From Glandiceps talaboti (lineage: Eukaryota > Hemichordata > Enteropneusta > Spengelidae), in assembly GCF_964340395.1 (NCBI RefSeq), contig NC_135554.1, positions 19,884,592 to 19,948,591 of the forward strand: a DNA stretch of 64,000 bases, written 5' to 3'. Below, piece by piece: positions 24,311-36,838 of the stretch; the stretch's first letter is position 1; every line of letters starts with the position of its first letter. The position numbers were made by a program, and so were the translations under genes. The notes under the pieces were generated by a model that was not told the DNA's origin, searched no databases, and saw nothing but the letters and a program-made list of their open reading frames with translations.

Positions 24311-24948
24311 ATATAATTTGTTCAGTACATTCAAAATGGCTAACTGTAAACAACTACTGCAGTCAAAGATCAAGGATATCGCTGCTTGACCTAACAGGTG
24401 AGCTGCTTTTAATGACTTGAGCTATATATCTTTTATGTACATTTAATTCAGAGTCCTTCACAGAATATTTTTCTGCTGATGCAACAAAAAATAGTACTCT
24501 ACAGTGGTTTTTATCATAAGAGGCAAAGATCAATTAAGACCTATGGTTTTATAGTTATGATGATTTGTGTACATTCCTAACTTTACTCTGTGGGTTACCT
24601 TGACATCCTTCATACTCTCAGGTGTAAACTTATGCTAGAACTAAAACATTTTTGGAAACCTGCAGTTGAGGTGTAACAATTTAACAAGTATACATTTTTA
24701 CGCTCAGGAAGTGTCACGTCATCTTGTTTTCAACCTCTGATATTTATCGGATATATTTTTCAAAATCCAGAAAACAGCTATAACACTAACCTCAAAGGTG
24801 GTGAAAAACTCTACAATTTGATTGGTTTCATGCATTATCAATTCAGATAAGGGAACAATTTGTACTTGTCAGTAATATATTGCGTACATCGATTCATAAA
24901 GTACCCTAATCGCAAATCAGTGCAAAATTTGCATAAAAGTTCACTTAT

Positions 24949-25072
<124 letters not shown>

Positions 25073-25337
25073 TTAATCAGTTTTATAATAAAATCATAAG
25101 TAATTGAAGATGGACAGGCTGCCATGGAAACAGGTAAATTAGATGAGATATTGATATGTATATATATAATACTTGGTTTGTGTGAAGTACACACAGGGTT
25201 GTCAATTGACACATTTTCCCATCTGCTATCCTGTGATCTAGGACATGTTTCTTAGAATTGGATGCTTGCAGTGAAACATCGATCTAACTTGATCGTCTAA
25301 ATATATGTCACCATCATATACAAACGACTATATTTCA

Positions 25338-25930
25338 AAGGTGTTCTTTAACTACCTCCAAAAAATGTTTTTTCTTTTATGTTTACTGGGAATTATGAGT
25401 ATATTGTTCCAAAAGTGTCTCACCATTTCCAAAAAGAAGACTGTACTTTTTTTTTCCAAAATTGTGTGGTGAGGTTACATTACTGTTGGAATAATTTACT
25501 TTTTGTTGAGTGCAGGGAGGTGTGCATTCCAAAGGTGTCCCATAACATACCCACCTACTGAAAACAAGTATTCTAGTTTGACTCGCAGTCTAATGCGACA
25601 TGCTGGATCACTTACTGTGTTCGAATAAATTGATGTTCGTTCGTTTTCCAAATGTGTCCCTATTGCCTCCATAAACACACAGAAAGCAAGACTACATTTT
25701 TTACTCAAAAGTTTGCAGTGTAAGTTCACGTACTGTTTGAAATAAATTTCCTGCTTTTTGTTACATGGTATTTCTACGAAATGCATTATTCATAATTCCT
25801 ACTGCCTCCATGCATGAAACACATACACTGTAGGGAGAATCACGAATCTTTATTTCACAATCATGCAGAACAATTCACTTACTGTTCTACCTAAATTTTC
25901 TGCTTTTTGTTACACAGTGAAATATTTTTA
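25338..25930 (+). repeat. Diverged repeat of about 120-140 bp, four to five units
   Basis: Units share TTCCAAAAGTGTCCC, then CCTCCA, ACTGTTGGAATAA and CTTTTTGTT. Markers lie near 25338, 25407, 25527, 25648 and 25788. Divergence is high, so the array is old. Open frames here are repeat-derived. Confidence 0.7.
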
Positions 25931-28853
25931 GGAAATTTCTACCTTTAAACGAATACATTTAACATTTTTTGTAAGAAATTTTTATTTCACTCAATTATTA
26001 CCTGCATGTGGACCAAAAGTGCTTATATAATAAATTAGTAACAAATGTATTATTCACATATTTAATAGTACCATACATGTATAAAAAATTGTATAAATAT
26101 TGAAATTATTTGTAAAATGATATTCCAGAATTAAGTCATTATAATCTGAATATTTTTCATGAACAAATACATGATGTTCAATTTCAAAACTTGTTGGTAT
26201 ATAGAATATCAATTGAATAAATTTCTCACTATTTTGTTCCTTTTTAAAAGTCAGCATTGCATCCAAAATTTTTTATTGATATGTTTAGTAAACATATCTA
26301 AAAGCGATAATAATTCCTCACATGATGCTGTCATACCTGTTTAAAAGTCAGGGTGCATCTGACAATTTTTCTGGATGGATTTGATCCCAATTCGTTGATT
26401 TGCTAATGCTATTAAACAAATCGACGTACATGCATAGGGGAATTCCTGAATTCCCTTCATACACGTAGTGTGGATTGGGAAGATGTATAACCTAGAATTC
26501 TAATAGCTGATGAACCAACCAACCGCAAAACAGACATAATCTCATTCTAGAAATGGAATTTTTAAATTTTTAAAAAGAAATATCCTGTAAATACAATCAT
26601 TACCATAGCAATGCACTGAACATGCATTCAAATTCATTGAAAAAGTAAAGTATGCCTGAATGTTATTTTATACTGGAATGCATTGCTGTACGTCATAACT
26701 TAGCATGTTGTAAAAAGCTTTTGACGCATTGCTGCATGTCACAACGCTTTTTTTTAACACGAACATATAAATCTTTAATTACAGCAATTCAATCCTAAAT
26801 AACTTCACGAAGTCAAAAAACTGCTAATAAATCTAAGTTCAATGTACGCTTTTGCACAACTATTTTTCCCCAAAATTCTAAAGACGTCTGTCTCATTGGT
26901 AGGGGTTTAAGGAACCTGGTAACATAAAACTGAGATCTGTACATAATGTCAAATTTACAATTGTTTGGTAAAAAATTGAACACTATTATTTTGGGGGAAA
27001 CTTGAAAAATGTAGAGGGAACTAGATGCTAGATTTTACCTACTTACAATATTTTTAAGAGGTGACTAAGCCGGATTGAAAAAAATGACAGCTGTTACACA
27101 AACAAGCTAAGACCATATATTAGCCTTACAAATCATCTCCATTCACTTGTTTCTTCTGTACAGACACAACGCACTAAATATATATACATGTATGGTGTGT
27201 TCTCTCATGTCCTAAAACCTCCACACAAAATGCAGTCTGGAAATAAAATATTTTTAGTTTTTTTGTCACTTTGTTCCAGAAAACTCCAACCAATTCTCAA
27301 TTAAAGTCAAGACAAAAAATCAGTGTTCACCATACAAGCTTTTGAAATAGAGGTCAAACTGTAATCAAAATTCAGACACTTTAGAATCCAATATGGCCAC
27401 CGGATACTGTATTTAATTCAACTTTATGGAGAAAGAAAAGATGGCCGATTTCCGTGAAAACAAGACACGAACCCAAACATTTCTTTACTATTTGAAAAGG
27501 ACCACAAGCAATTAAGCTTTCACAAGGCAAATTTTGGAGATATTTTAAAAATTTTGATTTTCAGTAAAATTTGTCCTGGAGGCATAATCCTACCTTTAAG
27601 TTAATGAATAAATAATTAAGATCACAAATTTTGAAAAGGTATTTTTAAAGTATGTAAAAACAAATTTAATACATTATATGGCTGTTTTGTTATTAGGTAG
27701 GTTACTTATCATGTAAAGTATACAGTTGCTAGGCAACATGAAAACATTACTCCTCATTCATTCATTCATACCTTATGGTGGAAAGGTAAATCATTAAACT
27801 CGAAACACATCATTTTTTTGTCAACAATACTCAATTTCAGATAGTTGACTGTCTATTTCAACAGCTCAATATCAAACCACCAACGCAATTGTCCGCCGAC
27901 TGAAATCAACCAAATGACCTTTTTACATACAATTTGATTAGCATAGAGGTAAGGTAACGAAGCTAATCACTTCTAGTAGCGTACATTGTGAAAAAGTATT
28001 CACTCCTGCATACATACATACATGCATACACACTAGGAATACAAATCACATGTCATGTATATTCAATAACATACTACTACAGATTGTATTCATACTTTCC
28101 TGTACAATTTTAGCAAAGAGACATTTTTTTTTTGCATTTGACCTTCATTTTCGTTTGGCCGATAAAGAATTTCTGACATCAGCTTGCTTATTATAGCCAC
28201 ATCACTTTTGTTTATACGTAAATCACTTACATTTATTTGAAATCTGTCTGCAATTGATTACCTGTGGTTTGGAATTTATCATGAGAAGTGATCAATTTTC
28301 ATGTTGATTTTTTTGGCACAAACAGAATTTCAGCTGAATGACACCTAAAATAAGTTAAACTCAAGTATACAGTCCAACTTATAATTAAACAAGGCTAAGC
28401 ATATATTTTATTGTTTGCATAGTAACGATGACATTAAACAAATTAGGGTATATCATTGTCAATAGACACATCTATAATTGAGATTATTACAACTATTATG
28501 TAATCTAAACATTATGGAGTGAATTTTAACATATATGGTCAAATATGTACAACTTTTTTTTTATAACTATCAGATAAATCAATTAGTCTGAACAGTCCCC
28601 AATGGTTGGTGTCTGCTATGAAACCACTCACTACCAATATGAGTATATATTACATACATGGAAACAAGATTGGAGCTTCCAGGCTAATAATAATATATAA
28701 TAGCAGACACAGATCCAGCGAGACAAACAAACAACTATATATGATGCCTCCATCACCAATGCAGTGCTACATTTTTAGCAAAATATTTCTATAAGTTAAC
28801 AATTACAAAATTCTACTCGCAAGCATTTTATAAGCAAGCTGTAAAATAAGAGA
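25931..28853. other. AT-rich stretch, no gene seen
   Basis: No coding region was recognised. A perfect kappa-B-type site GGGGAATTCC lies at 26437-26446 and is immediately followed by TGAATTCCC, giving an 8-bp palindrome. A weak duplication of GCATTGCTG near 26690 and 26730 and a short CATA run near 28010 are the only other structures. Confidence 0.35.
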
Positions 28854-29036
28854 ACTTATACTACGACTAGACCGACTTGGCCAATCAGAGGCCTTGATTC
28901 AGTTGGTTATATGGAGCCAAAATCCACTTTTTCTTAGGGGTGTGACCTATATTACGTTCAGCACTCAATTTGCATACAAAACACACAATTTTGAAAAAAA
29001 AATCCATTTGAGCCAATCACGCCATGGTATAAGTAA

Positions 29037-29132
29037 GATAGACAACTCATTCGGTAGGGTTATGTGCCAAAAACTCGGGGGCTATGCCCCCTCGTTTATT
29101 GGCTTGTAACCCTCCTGAACTCGTTGACTATC
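29037..29132. repeat. Foldback hairpin with a GC-rich apex
   Basis: Two arms of about 46 bases are inverted copies of each other at roughly three-quarters identity. They converge on the perfect apex GGGGGC-TAT-GCCCCC near 29077-29091. Arm pairs include GATAGACAAC with its counterpart GATAGTCAAC on the other strand, and GGGTTATGTGCCAA with GGGTTACAAGCCAA. Similar 17-18-bp direct strings (CTACGACTA-AC-G-CTT) lie outside, near 28860 and 29258. It could be a small foldback transposon or a transcribed hairpin. Confidence 0.65.
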
Positions 29133-29139
29133 TATTACA

Positions 29140-30760
29140 GATTAGGGGAACTTGAGCACGGTATAAAATCAAAACATCTTGTATAATTAATGAAGTATAA
29201 TCACTAGGGAAATCCTAACTGCCGTAGCAATGTTGGTATAAACTCCTACATAACACCTACGACTATACGGCTTATAGTGTCCACAGAGAACTACATCTAC
29301 AAAATCTGATATTATTCCATATAAATATATGTAATCTTGTAGTGTTGGGTCACCATTAAAAACTAGGTTGCTGTACATACATGTACAGTCGCATAACTTG
29401 CACTTGTCGGTTGTTTGTTATTTGATAAGTACTGTTAGGTGCTGTCAATTTACAATCCAGAGTAAACAACAACTCTACAAAAACAAGTCATAGATGGTAG
29501 TAGTGGTGGAATATTTCAACTAATTATTAAACTGACAAAGGACTCTATTCAAACCAAATACTTATGACTTGAAATATATTATCATTTCAAATCATTGTCG
29601 CCTTTATAATCCTCATCTAGAAAAACCACATCTTTATTGATAAAGTGATAAAACAAATTTTACAACCAATTGTCTGATCTCCATCTTTGTCTGATTTGTG
29701 AGAAGTCATAAATGTTAAGTGCAGGTGTTTAATGTTTCTTTTTATTAACAATTCATTTTTCTTAATGTTGAATGTGATTTTTTTTTTTATTGATTTTCTT
29801 TACGTGCATGCTCAATGTTTTCATGTTGTTCAAAAGTTTTATGTCGACTTTGATTGTGTTACAGTGTTCAAAGTTTATGTTGAAATCATTTTTTTCCCCT
29901 GAATTTCTCAAAAGTTCAACTTTTCACTTCTTTTCATTGCACATGTGTTAAATCTCCTATATATCCTCCTAGCATTATATTTTGCTTGCATGAATAATTA
30001 AATACATAAGATTTACTTAATAAACAATAAATCTACACCCAAGGCAAGAAGTCCTTATCTTCTAGAGTTGTATAGATTTGATGCTACCCATGGTGTCAAT
30101 TGATCAGACTCTTGAGAGCTTGATGCCAAGAATAGCACCTAGACTAATAGTTGAATGACCCCCCATGTATCCACACTGTATAAGTACTTAGTACAGATTT
30201 CTGAAAACTTGCAAGTCTACTTGGTTTTCCATTTTTGTATCAAATTCCCTAAACATTTCATATTTGTTAGTGAGAATAGTCAAATTTTGGACAATTTGTT
30301 TACACACCCTAAATGCAAAGTAAGAAGGGATTGTCATTAGTTGAATGTCACACACACACACCATGTATCAATGTACACTGTATAGGAGCTAGCTAAGCTA
30401 CGCACTGCTGACATTTCAACAGCCTACATTGTGTGGTTTGTATTGTTAGGAAATGATTTACTGCCTAAGACTGGTTTGGTTTATTTGGGTAACATAAACC
30501 AATACAGTACCAGTAAAGTGAGAAAGAAAACAAACCTAGCAAAGGATATCCCCCATTAACAAAGAAGGAAGTATTATTTTATAGTTTTGTTATGACTGGG
30601 ACTGTAATGGGTGTCATTACTTTTACTTATACAGTTATATTGTATTCTGCAACCTAACCAAATTGACTTTATATGGTTTTGCTTGCCCTTTCATTTCCTT
30701 GCCAAACTTTGCATACATTTATGTGTTTTAAATAGTGTAATGCTAATTTGGATTGTTTTT
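29140..30760. other. AT-rich stretch, no gene seen
   Basis: No repeated structure or coding region was recognised. Short frames up to 63 codons show no domain. Confidence 0.35.
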
Positions 30761-30767
30761 TTTGTTG

Positions 30768-30803
30768 TTTTTTTTTTTTTTTTTGGGGGGGGGGGGGGGG
30801 GGG
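30768..30803 (+). repeat. T17-G19 homopolymer junction
   Basis: Seventeen Ts are followed directly by nineteen Gs. A 66-codon frame ending in FFFFFGGGGGG is produced by this tract. Confidence 0.95.
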
Positions 30804-31309
30804 TGTCATAATTTAACATCACTTTCACAGCCTTTAATAGAATAGGCATATGTTTCTCTCAAAAAACTGAAAAAACTGCCTTCCTTGCTCACAGAACAGT
30901 GATGCTTTTGAATACAATAATTTTTAAAAAAGAAGAAAACTAGAGGGTCTCAACAAAATGCAATAGTATATGTTTGAAACACTTCCCTTTAGGCTCCTTA
31001 GCTGTTATAAACACTCTGGCTTTCACAGCCTGTTCAGTGATTTAAATACTTTCAGGTCACCAAAAGTATGTCAACTCAGCTCAGGTTATTGAATAGAAAG
31101 TCGTGATCAAAAGTGTCATCCTACGCCATTAGTTAGTCTAAGAACACTACAGCCCACTCATTTTTAATACAGCTTTAAATCATATCCCCCCCCCCCCCTG
31201 ATCGCGATCTTAGCTGAGATTTGATGCCACAGATAGATCTACAAATGTACGCCATTATAGTTTGTACATTAGTATGTTTGATGGAACTGGATATGACATG
31301 GTCTCAGTC

Positions 31310-31522
31310 TTACTTAAAAAGCAACTGTACATTATAGCTTATCGTGAAGGCCATTCCAGGAAATAAAGGTATTTGCATAAACTTTGGATTCTGGAGAGTC
31401 ATTTCATGATTTCTGATTACATACATTTTGCCCGATTGCCAAAGAACGCCAAATTGAAACTCTATTTCACCTTTGTTGTTCTCACACTGGTCCATCATTG
31501 CCGCACTGGACTTAGCAGACAT
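31310..31522 (-). pseudogene. Inverted coding relic, copy 1 (open)
   Basis: This is a 70-codon open frame on the minus strand. Its core CENNKGEIEFQFGVLWQ...KMYVI...MTLQNPKFM...LFPGMAF is also found, in decayed form, in inverted orientation at 32156-32340. Nucleotide similarity of the two is roughly three-quarters, with many changes at third positions in the first half. I do not recognise the family. It may be a single exon of a gene or a fragment of a mobile element's protein. Confidence 0.4.
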
Positions 31523-31523
31523 A

Positions 31524-31628
31524 CATATGTATTAGATGTACACAGTCAGTGAATATTCATGATTATTAAGTGCTTATTACCTTTAAACAATTACTTATGA
31601 ATATTCAGCGTGCATCTAATAAATATGC
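31524..31628. repeat. Inverted repeat with arms of about 34 bp
   Basis: The left arm CATATGTATTAGATG...GTGAATATTCAT pairs with the right arm ATGAATATTCAGCGTGCATCTAATAAATATG, around a loop of about 33 bases. It starts directly upstream of the minus-strand frame at 31310-31522. A small foldback element is likely. Confidence 0.6.
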
Positions 31629-31867
31629 ATGTTTGCTCTGGGTCGATCACACAATGTCACACAAGCTCAACAAACAAACATCATTCATTTAGGTCAAAGA
31701 CCCCCTAAACAAACGTTCACTAGTGCACATCAAACGTTTATACATGATGTAAACTGTGATGAAAACCACTGTGGTCACATCACTACGATTGATAAAATGT
31801 AAAAACATGATTGTAAACATAATACTACCAGAAACCCAGTACCACATCTCACATTAGAAGTAAATTT

Positions 31868-32063
31868 TTATCAACTTATCAACATCTCAATAGACTACAA
31901 AAGCTGTTATCACTGAAGGAGTGAAAATTTTCTGTCCAAATTTGGTTAGAAGTGCGAAAATGAAGTTATCAACTTATCAACATCTCAATAGACTACAAAA
32001 GCTGTTATCACTGAAGGAGTGAAAATTTTCCCTCCAAATTTGGTTAGAAGTGCGAAAATGAAA
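31868..32063 (+). repeat. 98-bp near-identical tandem duplication
   Basis: Units 31868-31965 and 31966-32063 start TTATCAACTTATCAACATC. They differ only at CTG versus CCC in the middle and at the very end. The near-identity implies a much more recent event than the neighbouring arrays. Confidence 0.95.
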
Positions 32064-32155
32064 TTCAGCAATCACACTGATGCCAAACCCCCTCCCTCTC
32101 CTATAAAACGACAGAAGTTTGTTTATTGAGCTTTTGTGGCATTGTGCGTTTGTCC

Positions 32156-32340
32156 TTTATGTCCCAGGGGCAGTGGTGGAGTAATGTGAGAACAAGAAAG
32201 GTGAAATAGAGTTCCAATTTGGTGTTTCTTGGCAATTGCACAAAATTTATGTGATGTGAAGTCATAAAATGACTCCCCTGAGAACCAAAGTTTATGAAAA
32301 TACATCTTTTTTCCTGGAGTGGTATTCCCCTCTAAACAAC
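32156..32340 (+). pseudogene. Inverted coding relic, copy 2 (broken)
   Basis: In the plus direction this matches the minus-strand frame at 31310-31522. Its peptide CENKKGEIEFQFGVSWQ is followed by YVM and a stop codon. A later frame change means PKFMKIHLF is read in another frame. It is therefore a degraded copy facing its partner across about 630 bp that contain the fresh 98-bp duplication. Confidence 0.45.
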
Positions 32341-33249
32341 AAAATTCCATAGCATCTCCACCACCACTGTATTACCTTGTGTACAGTGTGTCTGCTAGTA
32401 ATATCAACAATTCTAAATGTGTCTATGTGTGTATTTGCTCAGATTGATCAAGTCTCAGGAAATTATTCCCATAAGTAATCAATAAACACTTTATGCTGAA
32501 TTGGTTCACAATCTGATAGGATCTCCTGTGAATTTATATCACCAGAAGCATGAAAATACTTCACAAAGTGCATTCATCTCATGCTGTACTTCCTGAATAT
32601 CACTGTTGTTACAATTAATTTAGATTATATGTAGGAGCTTAATATATCTTATAAATCAAAGAGAGCAGATGATGTATATTGCTAAGCAACAGCGTTTGTT
32701 TGGTTTTACTTTACTCAAGAAATTTAGGGTACATTTTTTATACCACAAAATAATAATAATTATTATAATAATTTGTTGTTAAATTTATTAATATTACATT
32801 TTATAATATTTTAGAATACAGGGATGAAGATGTCAACTGGAAGCAGTTTTCGAATATTTTTGAAATTTTTTCTTACTCATCTGTCTTGTTTTTATATAAA
32901 ATCATGAAAAGAAGAATGCTGTGGTATCGCGAGTAAAATCATTTATTTTTAACAGAAGTTTCACTTTGTTTCTTCTTTTCTTTCAAATAACACAAAGAAA
33001 AGTGATAATAATTCCTATGGATTGAAGAATATTATGCTGGTCTATTTGACTCACAAGACACAGATTTTGAGTAAACTTTTATGTACAGTTTTTTCTTGCT
33101 AGCCTACTGTTAATCTAGAGAAAAGCCGTTGAGTTTGAATCTGATTTTCCTGAGATCTTCAGATTCTGACCCGACAGCTATTCCTTGCATGAACATATAG
33201 CCAACCAACTGTTAGTCTTGTTCCTTATGTATAATTACAACATGTTACA

Positions 33250-33566
33250 ATTACTATGATCATCTCCACTCATGTATAGGGAAAGTCGTTATTCAAAACA
33301 GAAATCTGTGCTATCCCCAACTGCATTCACATAAAACATGACAACGACAGTTATCGCATTCCCATGTGATTTTAGTTTCAGACTGGGGAGATGGCTGAGT
33401 TCGATTAATGAGCAATTGTCTAAAGAAATTAACCAATTGCAACTGCCTGTCAAGTGATGGATTACTACTGACATGAGTCGTTTATCCTTCACCTAGTGGG
33501 GTAGCACAGATTTCTGTGCTAGAATAACGACTTTCCCAATATATGAGTGGAGATGATCATAGTAAT
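33250..33566. mobile_element. MITE with 70-bp terminal inverted repeats
   Basis: The arms 33250-33319 and 33497-33566 are inverted copies at about 90% identity. They contain ATGATCATCTCCACTCAT, GGGAAAGTCGTTATTC and ACAGAAATCTGTGCTA, and the last is itself palindromic. The interior is about 177 bp with no transposase frame. TA dinucleotides lie within the outer palindromic bases (TTACTATGATC), so a TA target is possible, but the exact edges cannot be fixed. The 67-codon frame inside is not meaningful. Confidence 0.85.
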
Positions 33567-33719
33567 CATAATACATTGTATAAGAACTAGACTAGCGGAC
33601 TGTTCATATGTGATAAATTCTCACCAAAATATTCGCAAGTTTGTATAGATACCAAAATCTGGCCAAACATTTTTGTAAAACAAATCTTGATAGACTTATA
33701 CTTATAGTAAGAACTGACC

Positions 33720-34400
33720 CCAAGCTAAGATTAAGAGTAAATATTTACATTTCAAACTTACACTTGGTGGGTGAATTTCTTAAATATTCAACCTTACTCT
33801 GCACAAATGTACATTTCTCAGAGTATATGTACACAAGTGACCATGTCCAGCCAGAAAAGCATCTGACATCATGCTAAGACGTAAAAGTAAATATTTATAT
33901 TTCAAACTTACACTTGTTATTGAATTTCATTATCTAATATTAGACCTACTCAGTAGAAAAGTCTATTTCGTAAAACCAAAAATTTCTAGATGAAAACAGA
34001 CTTCCACATCTACACAGGAACACATATCCAGTGGACTTCAAGCTAAGATGTAGAATAAATATTTAGACTACAATAGACACAGGGCATTCTCTGTTGCAAA
34101 TAGTCCATCAATCTAAAATGACTTCTGTATTAATTCCCCCACTCCTCTCTATATATTCCATATTGTTGCATAATATTTGTATCTGTAACATTTTTTTATG
34201 TAATTTATTTATTTATTTATTTATTTATTTTTTTTGCAATTGCATGAAAACCCATTTTGTGGATTCAACAATTGCCATTTATAAATAAATAGATAAATAA
34301 AACAGATAAACTACAAATATTAACTCTTACACTTGGTGGGTGAATTTCATTTTCTAAATACATCATACTGGACATACTAGTCTAAATGCTACATGTGATA
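33720..34400 (+). repeat. Diverged repeat of about 150 bp, split by an insertion
   Basis: Units marked by GCTAAGA, GTAAATATTTACATTTC and ACTTACACTTGGTGGGTGAA start at about 33722, 33871 and 34031. The third breaks after ATTTAGACTACA (about 34073) and resumes at about 34308 with ACAAATATTAACTCTTACACTTGGTGGGTG. The roughly 235 bp between have a (TTTA)n tract at 34203-34235 and end in an A-rich ATAAATAAATAGATAAATAAA tail, as expected for a retroposed insertion. Confidence 0.6.
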
Positions 34401-35104
34401 TCAATTCATCTCTTCACCCTGTAATTTAGAGAAATCTTAAGATCATTTATGGATATGGACCAACTCACAGTCAAACTAAAAATGTTGATGTGTATAATAT
34501 ATATATAATCAGCATACAATTCCAACACCACTTTGATCTTAGTAATGTGGACAGATCATATGAACACCAACTTGGCAAGAATTTTTATGACAGTGCATGC
34601 TACAATAAAATCAGTATTTTCATCACAATCCTAGCCTAGTCCTTATATGGTTATTGTTATGATTTACACATCCGTGCACTCACAGAGACCAATGGCATCC
34701 AGACTATGACAATTAAACCCTACAGGTCGCTTCTACAACATTTTGATCCACATGATGGTTTAACATTTAGACTTAGTAACACAACAATTTGAGGTATGGC
34801 TATTTGAATATGTGTCTGCAAAATCCCCAGTTCATAAGTACCTGCAGGTCATTAAAAACTAAACAGGCCTTTCAGGGTCATTTTTATTGGGTGTGCAGTT
34901 TTAAAGCAAATATATTACACCTAAAACATGTGGACTTCTAATCCCCTACTTTAACTGAACACTGCAGGTGTGTTTGCACAGAAGTGGTGTTGCCATATAT
35001 ATATCACCGATACAGCTAGGTGTTATCAGCCATGTCTGACATTATAATGTCATGGTATCGGCTCACCCAAGTTAATGTTGTAATATCTATACAGTACATT
35101 GTGT

Positions 35105-36235
35105 TCTATATCATACATCAGGTCTGCCTTTTCCCACCTATAAATATGCATCACATATCAGGTCTGTCTAATTACAAAGAAAATCATAAACTGACAAAAA
35201 TCTCATTAACATAATAATTGCTACATTCTATCGTCTCACTAGACAAAAATCTTACCAACAGCGTTTCGCCAGTCGTCTGGCGTGACAGATAACTTTACCA
35301 ATATTGTTACACTTTCTTTGCGCGAGCTACCAATATCTTAGGAGATCATTGCCAAATGTATATGTCCCTGCCTGGTAAACCTAAGGTTTGGCGCATTCTT
35401 TGATATTTTTGACACAGCCAATTGACTAACATGTATCAATAGTAATTCAGTTCAAGTCGTGCCAGACGAAATATTAATTAGGTTTTTATCAAGACAGTCA
35501 AAGAAGATTCACAACATGACAGAGATAGTTTTGTCTGGCCAGACAAAAAAAACCTGTAGAAATGTTAGTAACAAATTTGTTGAGCCAGGCGACGTTTTGT
35601 TTCAGGCATTATGATTTTCATTGTGTCACCTACTGGGTATGCTATATATCATACATCATATCTGTTTTATCACCTATAGGCTATTGCAGGTATGCCATTG
35701 TATCACAAATCAGGTCTATCTTATCCCACATTGTGACATTATGCCATATATCACATTGACATGCATATGACATATGAGGTCTGTCTTATCACCTATTGGG
35801 TGTGCTATATCACATATCAGGTCTGTCTTATCACACATTGGGTGTGCTATATCACATATCAGGTCTGTCTTATCACACATTGGGTATGCCAATGCCATAA
35901 ACAACACATCAGATCTATCTTATCACCTGGATTATATATCACACAGGTCTGTCTTATCACCTATATGGTGCGCTATATCACACATCAGGTATGTCTTAAC
36001 CTATGTGGTGTGTAATATCACATAATCAAGTCTATACAGCTGTCTTATCACCCATGCACCATATATATATCACACATCAGGTCTGTCTTATTACCTATGT
36101 AGCCTATTATATTGCCTAACATGTCTGTCTTATCACACTCTGTGATGAGCCATATCACATATCAGGTGTGTCTTTATCACTGCTTTACTATGCCATATCA
36201 CCTCTCAGGTGGGAATAATCACCCATTAGCACTAC
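35105..36235 (+). repeat. 42-bp minisatellite and its decayed flanks
   Basis: The purest part (35770-35900) repeats a 42-bp unit containing ATATCACATATCAGGTCTG and TCTTATCACACATTGGG. Degenerate units extend to about 36235, and isolated ones occur at 35105-35175 and 35640-35760. Open frames on both strands here (for example 83-84 codons) are repeat products, with periodic GLITYQVC- or DKTDLICDIAHP-type peptides. Confidence 0.85.
35228..35600. other. Palindrome-rich segment with GTCTGG/CCAGAC motifs
   Basis: This more GC-rich segment is enclosed by the 42-bp repeat family. It contains the hairpin CGCCAG-TCGT-CTGGCG (about 35266-35281), a perfect 20-bp palindrome TTTTGTCTGGCCAGACAAAA (35529-35548), and an inverted pair CGTCTGGCGTGAC and GTCGTGCCAGACG about 170 bp apart. 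It may be a foldback element inserted in the array. A 32-codon frame (TKILPTAFRQSSG...) is too short to call. Confidence 0.4.
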
Positions 36236-36838
36236 ACTGTGAGTAGAATGTAACAGGAGTATTGCATGTGAGATAATGACATTTACTTTCTACCGGAGTC
36301 AGCTAGTCTGCTACTCCAAATGTCAGCTGCTAAAATCACACATTATCAGGAGTATTACAAATATTGTTACAGTTTCATTTGTTGTGCTTTCAAAGAATGA
36401 AGCTAATTTTAATGAAAACAGGTGTTATATCTCAAAACAAATTACATTCTATTTATCTGTCATTAATAACATCACCTCTATTGACAATACACTCAACAAT
36501 ATCGATCTTTATGAATTTTCAATTTACCGCACATTGCTCTGTGAATTCGAGTGAAAGCTGTAGTCACGCAGACGGCTATTAGGAAGAACTAACCTTGCGG
36601 TTGAAATTGAAATGACTCAACATTCACATCCCCATTTTTCTGTACGTCTCTAGTATTCTGAGCTGCATCAGTTACAGTGATTTTATTGCCATTTTGTTTC
36701 GAATTTAAAAAATTTTGTTTCGTAAGATGCAGATGAAACTCATTATGTTCTGACCACTTTGCTTATTTATATTCACAACATTTTGAGTCTGCTAGAATTT
36801 TTCCTTTTTTGCAAGCTTACCATGAAATTTTCAGTTTT

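Noticed and set aside
29037-29132. A microRNA precursor
   Set aside because: Arms pair at only about three-quarters identity over a long length, and the apex is a GC palindrome with a 3-base loop; a foldback element is more likely.
35716-36025. Several 63-84-codon frames on both strands with repeated peptides
   Set aside because: They are open on both strands because the 42-bp unit is a multiple of three; repeat artefact.
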